DNA of 6,630 nt from Dehalococcoidia bacterium (GCA_030634425.1 DAOWAU010000039.1:1-6630), one strand, 5' to 3'; shown: positions 1 through 6,478, numbered from the stretch's first letter. Numbers and translations are program-made. Notes: a model not told the origin generated them from the letters alone.

Positions 1-50
1 CCTGAACTTTATTTTTGGCTCATACGAAGTAAAGAAGCGCTGAAGGCTCG

Positions 51-1097
51 TTAGAATAGTGGGCGCAGTAGCAGGGCGAAGGCATACCCCAGCCCGCCAC
101 AGATAGGGAAGGTTAAAACCCAGGCAACAACAATCCTGCGTGCCACCCCCCACCGTACCGCCGAAAGGCGCTTGGTAGCACCCACCCCCATAATAGCCGA
201 ACTGGCGCAGTGGGTAGTGCTTACCGGGATACCGAAGGTAGTGCTTACCGGGATACCGAAGCGTGAAGCTACGAAGCCGAAGTTTGAAGCAACCCAAATA
301 ACTGAGGCTGCTGAAGCATTAGCGGCAAAGCCATGAATTGGTTCCAGCGCAGTAACCTTCATCCCCATAGTCTTGATAACTCGCCAGCCACCAATGGCTA
401 CGCCCGCGCTAATAGCTGCCGCTGAGATAGCTATTACCCAAAATGGAATATTGTCCCAAAGGTTAGCCTGTCCGGTATAAACCACCAGCGCCATGGTGAT
501 GATGCCGATAGGCATCTGACCATCATTCAAGCCGTGGCTATAGGCTAAAAAGGCGGTGGTAAGCCATTGCAAACGACTGAAAACAACTCGCATTCTATCC
601 GGGGCGCGGTGGCGGAATGCCCACAGTAGGGCGATCATCAGGGCAAAGCCCCCAGCAAAGCCTAATGCCGGGGTAATAGCTACTGATGCGAAAATCCATT
701 GCATTTTAGCCCATATCACCGCTTCTCTACCTGCTATTGCTATCCCGGCGGCAGCCAGCCCGGCAACAAAGCCGTGGGTTATGCTTACCGGTAGGCCGTA
801 GCGGGTAGCTAGAGACCCCCATACAATAATCGACGCTAAAGCGGCAATCACCGCCAGATATGATATCGCCTCTTGGACTAGAATCCCTTCGCCGATAGTC
901 CTGGCAACTGCTGTACCAGTGGCAGCACCGGCGAAACAGGCACAGGCAGCCAGTATTATGGCGTTTCGGGGGGAGAGGGCACGGGAGCCGATTGAAGCGG
1001 CAACGGCGTTGGCAGCATCATTGAAACCGTTAACTACACCAAAGCCGATGGCAAGAGCGATAATTAAGATAAGAAGTGGAAGGGAAGGCTCAGCCAT
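51..1097 (-). CDS. pit: PiT-family inorganic phosphate permease
   Basis: Predicted integral membrane cation-coupled phosphate importer, 348 residues and almost entirely hydrophobic. It shows the internally repeated PiT architecture. The first half has GFNDAAN (residues 24-30) and YGLPVSITH (100-108). The second half has SHGLNDGQ (187-194) and IPVSTTH (290-296). A polar stretch around residues 161-172 separates the halves. The oddity is an exact repeat of the octapeptide FGIPVSTT (280-287 and 288-295), produced by a 24 bp tandem duplication. It inserts eight residues beside the second signature but keeps the frame, leaving a length near the family norm for short prokaryotic members. The ATG start overlaps the end of the upstream DUF47 gene by 8 bp, and an AAGGGG lies 12 nt upstream, so translation is probably coupled. 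The pairing with DUF47 is typical of PiT operons. Family assignment is firm; ion specificity and whether the duplicated form works are unknown. Confidence 0.93.
   Translation of the reverse strand: MAEPSLPLLILIIALAIGFGVVNGFNDAANAVAASIGSRALSPRNAIILAACACFAGAATGTAVARTIGEGILVQEAISYLAVIAALASIIVWGSLATRYGLPVSITHGFVAGLAAAGIAIAGREAVIWAKMQWIFASVAITPALGFAGGFALMIALLWAFRHRAPDRMRVVFSRLQWLTTAFLAYSHGLNDGQMPIGIITMALVVYTGQANLWDNIPFWVIAISAAAISAGVAIGGWRVIKTMGMKVTALEPIHGFAANASAASVIWVASNFGFVASRFGIPVSTTFGIPVSTTHCASSAIMGVGATKRLSAVRWGVARRIVVAWVLTFPICGGLGYAFALLLRPLF
213..261. repeat. Perfect 24 bp tandem duplication inside pit
   Basis: Two identical adjacent copies occupy 214-237 and 238-261, and periodicity extends one base left to 213. 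The unit is exactly eight codons, so the reading frame is kept and the encoded FGIPVSTT is doubled. There are no mismatches between copies, which suggests a recent replication-slippage event or an assembly error. Confidence 0.97.
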
Positions 1098-1719
1098 GCT
1101 TGATGGCTACCCCTTCAAGGACATTAGCCACATCCTCACATCTATCGGTCGCTGCCTCCATGTGCTCATAGATCTCGCGCCACTTAATAATGTGAGCAAT
1201 ATCTGTGGAATCCTCAAAAAGCTCGCCCATCGCTGAGCGGAATACCGTATCAGCGCTGTTCTCTAACCGGTTAATCTCCACGCATCGCTTGAGAAGCTGC
1301 TTTAACTCTTTCGGGTTTCGCAACTGAGGCAGCGCCCTTTCTACCTCAGTCGCCGCCTGGACTATAATATCAGCCAGCTCTACAGCTCGTGGGGTGGAGC
1401 ATTCTACTTTATAGATGAACATGGCATCGGCGGCGGCGTGAATAAAGTCGGTCACATCATCCAGGCTGTGAGCCAGTAGGGCTATATCCTCCCTATCAAA
1501 GGGGGTAACGAAGGTGCGATTTACCCCCGCTATAATCTGATGGGTAATGGTGTCGCCTACATGTTCAAGCTCAGCTATCTCAGCAACGCTTTCTTTAATA
1601 CCTTGGCAGGTATCAACCAGCTTCTTAAGCTCCTGAGCTGTTTTCACCATATTGTGAGCGCTCTGCTCAAAAAGGTCAAAGAAGCCTTCCTCTCGAGGGA
1701 TAAAAGGGAACCTAGGCAC
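1090..1719 (-). CDS. DUF47 / PhoU-like phosphate transport accessory protein
   Basis: A 209-residue, probably cytosolic, all-helical protein of the DUF47 (PhoU-like, TIGR00153-type) family. Visible marks are the acidic metal-binding-type motifs E52-x3-D56 (LEHVGD), E153-x3-D157 (RLENSAD) and E188-x3-D192 (MEAATD), plus TPFDREDI (72-79), which is characteristic of the family. Length matches the usual 205-215 residues. The start is GTG at 1717-1719, supported by AGGAGGG (1726-1732) with a 6 nt spacer. It is the first gene of a two-gene operon with pit, overlapping it by 8 bp. Such proteins are usually found beside PiT transporters and are thought to modulate their activity; that role here is inferred from context. 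A predicted promoter lies at 1811-1839. Confidence 0.93.
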   Translation of the reverse strand: MPRFPFIPREEGFFDLFEQSAHNMVKTAQELKKLVDTCQGIKESVAEIAELEHVGDTITHQIIAGVNRTFVTPFDREDIALLAHSLDDVTDFIHAAADAMFIYKVECSTPRAVELADIIVQAATEVERALPQLRNPKELKQLLKRCVEINRLENSADTVFRSAMGELFEDSTDIAHIIKWREIYEHMEAATDRCEDVANVLEGVAIKHG

Positions 1720-1791
1720 TATAAACCCTCCTCTGCTGGCAAGGGGTGCTTAAGTGCCACTGGTAGCTTGAAATTAGAGGGTATAAAAAGT

Positions 1792-1820
1792 TTGACATGC
1801 CAGCCATCTCAGTTTAGATG
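1792..1820 (+). promoter_or_regulatory. Predicted distal promoter facing the 1954 gene
   Basis: Perfect -35 TTGACA (1792-1797), 17 nt spacer, then TAGATG (1815-1820), a 4 of 6 match to the -10 consensus. Its -10 box shares bases 1815-1816 with the -10 box of the opposing promoter. The spacing is ideal but the -10 is poor, so activity is uncertain. Confidence 0.35.
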
Positions 1821-1839
1821 AGGTGTATATAATTGTCAA
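1811..1839 (-). promoter_or_regulatory. Predicted sigma70-type promoter for DUF47-pit
   Basis: On the minus strand a perfect -35 TTGACA (1839-1834) is followed after 17 nt by TAAACT (1816-1811), which matches 4 of 6 bases of the -10 consensus. Transcription would start near 1804, giving a leader of about 85 nt before the GTG start. It overlaps an opposing plus-strand promoter. Confidence 0.5.
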
Positions 1840-1872
1840 GCCAGCATTTAGCAGGTGCATAAGAGCCTTAAA

Positions 1873-1901
1873 TTGTCTTAGGGATATTTACGAGGTACAA
1901 T
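1873..1901 (+). promoter_or_regulatory. Predicted proximal promoter for the 1954 gene
   Basis: TTGTCT (1873-1878, 4 of 6) is separated by 17 nt from TACAAT (1896-1901, 5 of 6). A start near 1908 would give a leader of about 46 nt before the ATG at 1954. This is the best placed promoter for that gene. Confidence 0.5.
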
Positions 1902-1953
1902 GGCTGTGGTTTACTAAGAGGCGCTATACGCAATCAGGGCTGGCGAGGATGCC

Positions 1954-2784
1954 ATGACAAAGCTACCAGCATTGGATTTTCACTGTCACGGATATGTCAC
2001 TCAGGATGAGCTACAAAAGATTCGCAGCACTTTGGAAGAGTGCTACCCACAGTTGGGTCGATGGCTGCCGGAAAAGGTTGAAGTTCGAGTTTTCGACACA
2101 TCTACCCAGCTAGCTATCTTCCTGGAATCCGAAAAGACGGAACTTGGCATAGAGACCTCTGGCGATGAGGCTTTCATTTGCAGCCATGATGCCTGGCAAG
2201 GGTTTCCCCGCCTCCTTATCTGCATAGAAAGGCTTTCTGTCCTTCCTCTCCTAGCTCAGCTGGGTACGCTGAGGCATGAAGCAGCCCATACTGTGCTTCA
2301 CGGAGCTCTAGCTTACTATGTGTTCCGATTACCATCAGACACCATGGAACTGGCTCAGGCTAAAGGGGTAGCTTCGCCACTGCTTCAGCAGGTGCTCTAT
2401 TATTGCGCTATCGCAGTCAAAGACCTTGAGGTTACTAGGTTATTATTACACCAGGGTTATGGGGAGTGCCAGCTTGCTTTTGCTCAGACTCAGTTCCTGC
2501 CTAGTGAGGAAGATAAACTTGCCTGGCTTCTGGCTAAAGATAATCCGCAGACCAGGCTGCTCTTTTTCACCGGCCAGCTGAAGATGCTGTTTCAGGGTTG
2601 GCCTCTTGAGGCAGCAGGGCTATTGCCACTGGAGGAATGTACCGACTCTATGTTGAGTTACATTAAACCAGAGGAACGAAGACAATTACTTGACTTAGCG
2701 ATAAGCATTGCCAAGCAGTTGGGTGAAGATACCCATGAGAATGTGCGCTTGACCCTGAGGCAGGTTTTACAAGAGCTGTTATGA
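1954..2784 (+). CDS. Uncharacterised protein with HExxH motif, putative zinc metallopeptidase
   Basis: A 276-residue protein I cannot assign to a named family. It contains HEAAHTVLHG at residues 108-117. H108, E109 and H112 fit an HExxH zinc-binding and catalytic motif, with a further histidine at 116. About 45-50 residues on, KDLEVTRLL (156-164) offers D157 or E159 as a possible third ligand, the arrangement of gluzincin-like peptidases; this is inference. No signal peptide or convincing membrane segment is seen, so a cytosolic location is likely. The C-terminal third looks helical and rich in Leu, Glu and Gln. The ATG start is supported by GAGG (1945-1948), 5 nt upstream. The stop is 93 bp before the annotated tgt start, on the same strand, so read-through transcription into tgt is possible, although tgt has its own predicted promoter. 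A loss-of-catalysis relative or a non-peptidase metal protein is also possible. Confidence 0.8.
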   Translation: MTKLPALDFHCHGYVTQDELQKIRSTLEECYPQLGRWLPEKVEVRVFDTSTQLAIFLESEKTELGIETSGDEAFICSHDAWQGFPRLLICIERLSVLPLLAQLGTLRHEAAHTVLHGALAYYVFRLPSDTMELAQAKGVASPLLQQVLYYCAIAVKDLEVTRLLLHQGYGECQLAFAQTQFLPSEEDKLAWLLAKDNPQTRLLFFTGQLKMLFQGWPLEAAGLLPLEECTDSMLSYIKPEERRQLLDLAISIAKQLGEDTHENVRLTLRQVLQELL

Positions 2785-2805
2785 GGTCGCGGCAGCTACA
2801 CCTCT

Positions 2806-2834
2806 TTATCACTCGGGACGAGAGGGTATATAAT
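2806..2834 (+). promoter_or_regulatory. Predicted promoter for tgt-yhhQ
   Basis: TTATCA (2806-2811, 4 of 6) is followed after 17 nt by a perfect TATAAT (2829-2834). Transcription would begin near 2841. The spacer contains the small inverted repeat CTCG-GGA-CGAG (2812-2822), which could form an operator-like site; no regulator is known. Confidence 0.55.
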
Positions 2835-2877
2835 ACTTTATTAGCAAAGAATTCAATATAAGGCAGATGATTCTAAC

Positions 2878-4101
2878 TTGCCTTCCTGTCTTAGTAAGGG
2901 GTATGGAGCCATAAGCAGCAAAAATACCTTTCGTCTCATACAGAGTTGTCCCTATAGCAACGCTCGGGCTGGCGAGCTAATTACATCTCATGGAACAGTT
3001 CCTACCCCCGTGTTTTCACCAGTGGGCAGCCAGGCTACAGTTAAAGCGGTGACCCCCGAAGAACTAAAAAGCCTCGGCATAACAATGGTAATGGCTAATA
3101 CCTATCATATCTATCTGAGGCCGGGCATAGATGTCATTGAGGCAATGGGCGGGCTTCATCAGTTTATGGATTGGGATAAAGCGCTAATTACCGACAGCGG
3201 GGGCTATCAGATATTTAGCCTGGCCTCGTTGCGGGAAATCAGCGACGAAGGTGTTACCTTTCGCTCTCATATTGATGGAAGCCAACATCTCATTACCCCT
3301 GAGCTGGCTATCCAGTTCCAGGAGTCGCTGGGGGCGGATATCATCATGGTTCTGGATGAGTGCCCCGATTATGCTGGTACCTTTGAGCAGGTTAAGAAAG
3401 CGGTGGATAGGACACATAGATGGGCGGAGAGATGCCAGAAAGCCCAAAGTCGCAGTGACCAAGTCCTATTTGCCATTGTGCAAGGGGGCCTTTTCTCCCA
3501 ATTGCGTCGTAAGTCAGCTAGTTTTCTAACCTCACTGGATTTCCCGGGCTACGCCATCGGCGGCTTGAGCTTGGGGGAGACAAAGGCACAGACTCAGACT
3601 ATGGTTGAGGAAACTGCAGCCTTGCTCCCCACAGATAAACCTAGACACCTCATGGGTGTAGGCTCTCCGGAGGATATAGTGGAGAGCGTAGGTAAGGGAA
3701 TTGATATCTTTGACAGCGCTATGCCCACTCAGGTGGCGCGAAAAGGCGCTCTCTTTACCTGGCAGGGCAGGATTAATATCCGAAACTCTAGCTATAGCCA
3801 CCAGAGAGAGCCCATTGATTCTGACTGTACTTGCTATACCTGTCGTCACTTTTCAGCCGCTTACCTGCATCACCTGTTCCGATGTCAGGAGCTGCTGGCT
3901 TATCGATTGGCTACTATCCACAATCTCAGCTTCATGGGCAATCTAATGAATAAAATAAGAGAGGCTATTATCGACGGGACCTTCACCACTTTTAGGGATA
4001 GATTCCTGGCTGAGTACCGGACCACCGATGAGCAGGTGCGGCTCGTCCAGAGGAAGAAATGGCTGGAGGCTCAGAATCGTAACAAGATAACCAAGGGCTG
4101 A
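2878..4101 (+). CDS. tgt: Bacterial tRNA-guanine transglycosylase (queuine tRNA-ribosyltransferase)
   Basis: Exchanges G34 of GUN-anticodon tRNAs for a 7-deazaguanine base, normally preQ1 in bacteria. Landmarks: PVGSQATVK (48-56), DSGGYQIFSL with general acid/base D106, DECP (160-163), AIGGLSLGE (226-234), HLMGVGSPEDIVE (257-269), FDSAMPT with nucleophile D279, and a zinc site formed by C317, C319, C322 and H348. The position normally Arg in the PTRxxR segment is Gln285. FSPVG replaces the usual FMPVG. The start is doubtful. Family members usually begin 2-4 residues before the segment seen here as TFRLI (17-21), but the only ordinary start codon in frame is TTG at 2878, with a poor ribosome site. 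It adds about 12 unusual N-terminal residues. An ATA at 2911 sits where the canonical start would be. The C-terminus is slightly longer than usual. Followed after 6 bp by yhhQ, probably as one operon. Confidence 0.95.
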   Translation: MPSCLSKGYGAISSKNTFRLIQSCPYSNARAGELITSHGTVPTPVFSPVGSQATVKAVTPEELKSLGITMVMANTYHIYLRPGIDVIEAMGGLHQFMDWDKALITDSGGYQIFSLASLREISDEGVTFRSHIDGSQHLITPELAIQFQESLGADIIMVLDECPDYAGTFEQVKKAVDRTHRWAERCQKAQSRSDQVLFAIVQGGLFSQLRRKSASFLTSLDFPGYAIGGLSLGETKAQTQTMVEETAALLPTDKPRHLMGVGSPEDIVESVGKGIDIFDSAMPTQVARKGALFTWQGRINIRNSSYSHQREPIDSDCTCYTCRHFSAAYLHHLFRCQELLAYRLATIHNLSFMGNLMNKIREAIIDGTFTTFRDRFLAEYRTTDEQVRLVQRKKWLEAQNRNKITKG

Positions 4102-4107
4102 TGTAAA

Positions 4108-4833
4108 ATGCCAATGGAGTCGGGAACACTCTCCAATAATCTATTGTGGGTTGGCTTTATTCTGCTTGACCTAGGCTTGGTCACTCTCATCTACCGTTTC
4201 TTTGGCAAGACCGGGCTCTATGTGGTCATAGTTGCCTCCATCATTACCGCCAATATCCAGGTAGTGAAGACGGTGGAGGTATTCGGATTTGTCGCCACAC
4301 TGGGCAATGTTCTCTACGGCAGCGTCTTCTTTGCTACCGATATCTTGAGTGAGGTATATGGTAAGCAAGCAGCCCGGCGAGGGGTGTGGCTCGGCTTTAT
4401 CGGGATGGTTCTTATGACACTCTGGATGCAGCTCGCCCTGAAGTTCATCCCCCATGCCTCGGACTTTGCTCAAGGTCCCCTGTCAACAATCTTCGGCTTG
4501 ATGCCCAGGATTGCTGCCGGCAGCATGGTTGCCTACCTTGTCTCTCAGCACCATGATATCTGGGCGTTCCTCTTCTGGAAGGATAAGACAAAGGGGAGGT
4601 TTCTTGGGCTAAGGAACTGTGCTTCCACAATGGTCTCTCAGGGGATTGACAGCGTTATCTTCTGCTCTATAGCCCTCTGGGGACTCTACGACACCAATAC
4701 CTGGCTTCAGATATTGCTATCAACCTATGTTATGAAGTTCTTTGTCGCCGCTATTGACACCCCGTTTATCTATCTGGCAAAAAAGATGAGCCCGGCTGTA
4801 TTGGCAAGAGAATCAGGTACCACCAGTTCATAA
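4108..4833 (+). CDS. yhhQ: YhhQ-family queuosine precursor transporter
   Basis: A 241-residue inner membrane protein with about six hydrophobic segments (roughly residues 11-31, 36-54, 59-76, 92-112, 124-145 and 175-222, the last holding more than one). The family signature ATDILSEVYGKQAAR (76-90) is present. RNCAS (169-173), the SQGIDSVIF stretch (177-185) and AAIDTPFIYLA (214-224) also fit. YhhQ/COG1738 proteins import 7-deazaguanine precursors; E. coli YhhQ takes up preQ0 and preQ1. The exact substrate here is not readable from sequence. The position 6 bp after tgt strongly supports a queuosine role. AAGGG (4093-4097) lies 10 nt before the ATG at 4108; a second in-frame ATG at 4114 would shorten it by two residues. 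The 3' end overlaps the convergent queH by 6 bp (4828-4833), with no terminator hairpin visible. Confidence 0.92.
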   Translation: MPMESGTLSNNLLWVGFILLDLGLVTLIYRFFGKTGLYVVIVASIITANIQVVKTVEVFGFVATLGNVLYGSVFFATDILSEVYGKQAARRGVWLGFIGMVLMTLWMQLALKFIPHASDFAQGPLSTIFGLMPRIAAGSMVAYLVSQHHDIWAFLFWKDKTKGRFLGLRNCASTMVSQGIDSVIFCSIALWGLYDTNTWLQILLSTYVMKFFVAAIDTPFIYLAKKMSPAVLARESGTTSS

Positions 4834-5367
4834 TTTCGCTTCTTTTTCGCTCCTGCTATATATGCATCCGCAGTAGTTCTGCCGATAAAGAGACCACTTT
4901 CGTGCCAGTTCTGTAGCTCGCTGGAATCCACCCTTCTTTTTGAAGTCCCTAGCTAGAAATCTCTCCCCCCCGACCTCCCGACCAACACGATTAACCATAT
5001 CTGCTGACTTATGTGGGTTTATGGTTAAAGTGGTGGCGAAGGCATCCCAGCCTTGTTCTTTCATATAAAGGTAGGTTCTTTTCAGCCTGAGCCTAAAACA
5101 AACCTCACATCTTCTTCCTCCCTCAGGCTCACTCTTTAAAGAAGCGGTTTCCTTGAGCCATTCCTTTGGTGTATAGGGACCTACATCCAAGGGGAAGTTT
5201 AATTCTTTGGCTACCTCACGGGCGACTTCTAGCCTCCTGTTATACTCTTCCACCGGGTGAATGTTGGGGTTGTAGAATAGCCCCAGAACCTGATGCCCTT
5301 CCGAGGTCAATCTCTCCACCACCCCAGTAGCACAAACCCCACAGCATATATGTAACACTATCTTCAT
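4828..5367 (-). CDS. queH: Epoxyqueuosine reductase QueH
   Basis: Catalyses the last queuosine step, reducing epoxyqueuosine in tRNA to queuosine. It is the non-cobalamin alternative to QueG. The 179-residue protein (DUF208/COG1636) has the expected cysteine sets: HICCGVC (C8, C9, C12), RRCEVCFRLRL (C87, C90) and YCGCIYS (C166, C168), which in the family bind an iron-sulfur cluster and further metal or redox centres. LFYNPNIHP (30-38) and TTLTINPHKS (112-121) are also typical. Length is normal for short QueH proteins. The ATG lies 1 bp after the queA stop codon and has no clear ribosome site of its own, so translation is probably coupled to queA. The stop codon overlaps that of yhhQ on the other strand. 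Confidence 0.95.
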   Translation of the reverse strand: MKIVLHICCGVCATGVVERLTSEGHQVLGLFYNPNIHPVEEYNRRLEVAREVAKELNFPLDVGPYTPKEWLKETASLKSEPEGGRRCEVCFRLRLKRTYLYMKEQGWDAFATTLTINPHKSADMVNRVGREVGGERFLARDFKKKGGFQRATELARKWSLYRQNYCGCIYSRSEKEAKL

Positions 5368-5368
5368 C

Positions 5369-6415
5369 TTAAATTATCAACATGGCATCGCCAAAGCTGT
5401 AGAAGCGGTATTTCCGAGCAATGGCTTCCTGATAAGCCTTGTCGATAGCATCCTTACCAGCAAAGGCAGCAACCAGCATCAGCAGCGTTGTCCTGGGCAG
5501 GTGGAAATTGGTAATAAGGGCATCGACCACCTGGAAGCGGTATCTCGGTAAAATGAACAGGCTTGCCCAGCCTTCGAAGGGATGTATGGCAGTGGGGCTG
5601 TCGGCCTGAGCTGCTGCCTCAACCAGCCTCACTGTAGTGGTACCAACACATATGATGCGCCGTTCCTCTCGCTTAGCCTGGGATAGGCTATCGGCTGCTT
5701 CCTGACTCAGTATGCCGTACTCCCGATGTATCGGGTGCTCGGCAGGGTCGCTCTCCCGAACAGGGAGGAAGGTATCCAGTCCGATATGCAGGGTAACAAA
5801 GAGACAGTCCACTCCTCTACTTCTTATGCTATCAATCAATTCGGGGGTGAAGTGGAGTCCGGCAGTAGGTGCGGCTACACTACCATTGGCATTGGCATAA
5901 ACTGTCTGATAGCGCCCTGAATCCTTCAGCGGAACGTGAATGTATGGGGGTAATGGGATTTTGCCCAATTCTGTCAGCAGCGTTTCGTTGGAGAAAGTTA
6001 TCACTCGTACTCCCTCTTCTTTTGCCTCCACTACTTCAGCTGTAACCTTCGGTTCCCTACTATCGCCAGTAGCGGGGGCTCCCATTAGCTCTAATCTGCT
6101 GCCAATCTTCACTCGTTTGGCGGGTTTGACCAGTGTCTCCCAGACGCAGGGGCTAAGTCGGCGCAATAATAGTATCTCCACTCCCCCGCCGGTATCAGCC
6201 TTCTTGCCACTGAGGCGGGCAGGGATGACCCTGCTGTTATTAAATACCAGAACGTCTCCCTTCTGAAGATAATCAACTATCTCAAAGAACCTCCGATGCT
6301 CCAGAGAGTTATCACGGCGATTTAGCACCATAAGCCGCACTCGGTCTCTAGGTTCAATCGGGGCCTGGGCGATAAGCTCTGGGGGAAGAGTATAGTCAAA
6401 ATCGCTAGTTTTCAC
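5369..6415 (-). CDS. queA: S-adenosylmethionine:tRNA ribosyltransferase-isomerase QueA
   Basis: Transfers and isomerises the ribosyl group of S-adenosylmethionine onto preQ1 in tRNA, giving epoxyqueuosine; acts after Tgt and before QueH. The 348 residues match the usual length. Motifs in order: MKTSDFDYTLPPELIAQ (1-17), VFNNSRVIPARL (57-68), EILLLRR (80-86), SVAAPTAGLHFTPELI (179-194), VTLHIGLDTFLPVR (207-220), HREYGI (230-235), VGTTTVRLVEAA (257-268), VVDALITNFHLPRTTLLML (296-314) and YRFYSFGDAMLI (336-347). The GTG start is firm because it places MKTSDFDY exactly at the N-terminus. The GGTGA site (6422-6426) lies 6 nt upstream. First gene of a two-gene operon with queH, driven by a strong predicted promoter. 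Confidence 0.97.
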   Translation of the reverse strand: MKTSDFDYTLPPELIAQAPIEPRDRVRLMVLNRRDNSLEHRRFFEIVDYLQKGDVLVFNNSRVIPARLSGKKADTGGGVEILLLRRLSPCVWETLVKPAKRVKIGSRLELMGAPATGDSREPKVTAEVVEAKEEGVRVITFSNETLLTELGKIPLPPYIHVPLKDSGRYQTVYANANGSVAAPTAGLHFTPELIDSIRSRGVDCLFVTLHIGLDTFLPVRESDPAEHPIHREYGILSQEAADSLSQAKREERRIICVGTTTVRLVEAAAQADSPTAIHPFEGWASLFILPRYRFQVVDALITNFHLPRTTLLMLVAAFAGKDAIDKAYQEAIARKYRFYSFGDAMLII

Positions 6416-6421
6416 TCCTGC

Positions 6422-6426
6422 TCACC
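6422..6426 (-). promoter_or_regulatory. Ribosome binding site fixing the queA GTG start
   Basis: Minus-strand GGTGA, matching the downstream part of the AAGGAGGTGA consensus, lies 6 nt before the GTG. A closer AGGAG touches the start codon and is too near to serve. Confidence 0.55.
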
Positions 6427-6449
6427 AACTATAGATTTAGCTAGTGGCT

Positions 6450-6478
6450 ATTATAGTCCCTCCCCTTCCCGATGACAA
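6450..6478 (-). promoter_or_regulatory. Predicted promoter for queA-queH
   Basis: Minus strand TTGTCA (6478-6473, 5 of 6) and a perfect TATAAT (6455-6450) with 17 nt between them. This is the best sigma70-like promoter in the window. The start would be near 6443, giving a leader of about 28 nt with no room for a riboswitch. Confidence 0.65.

Noticed and set aside
1..50. Possible terminator downstream of pit
   Set aside because: No hairpin followed by a T-run was found on the minus strand in the bases available.
556..1236. Open plus-strand frames opposite pit and the DUF47 gene
   Set aside because: They lie antisense to clearly recognised genes, have no homology-like motifs and no convincing ribosome sites; read as shadow frames.
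1720..1953. Possible small gene or structured RNA in the 234 bp gap
   Set aside because: No frame with a start and ribosome site and no strong hairpin was found; the stretch is explained by promoters.
1975..1992. LDFHCHG near the N-terminus of the HExxH protein, resembling the HxH of PHP or amidohydrolase enzymes
   Set aside because: No other motif of those families follows, and the fold expected from the rest of the protein does not fit.
2783..2810. GAGGT/ACCTC stem followed by TTTATC as an intrinsic terminator for the HExxH gene
   Set aside because: Only five pairs around a 12 nt loop and no real U-tract; too weak to call.
3184..3849. Open frames on both strands inside tgt
   Set aside because: They overlap the conserved catalytic core of Tgt and encode low-quality sequence; shadow frames.
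6425..6447. Imperfect hairpin in the queA leader that would cover the ribosome binding site
   Set aside because: The stem is about six pairs with a bulge, and the predicted transcript start near 6443 would remove part of its 5' arm.
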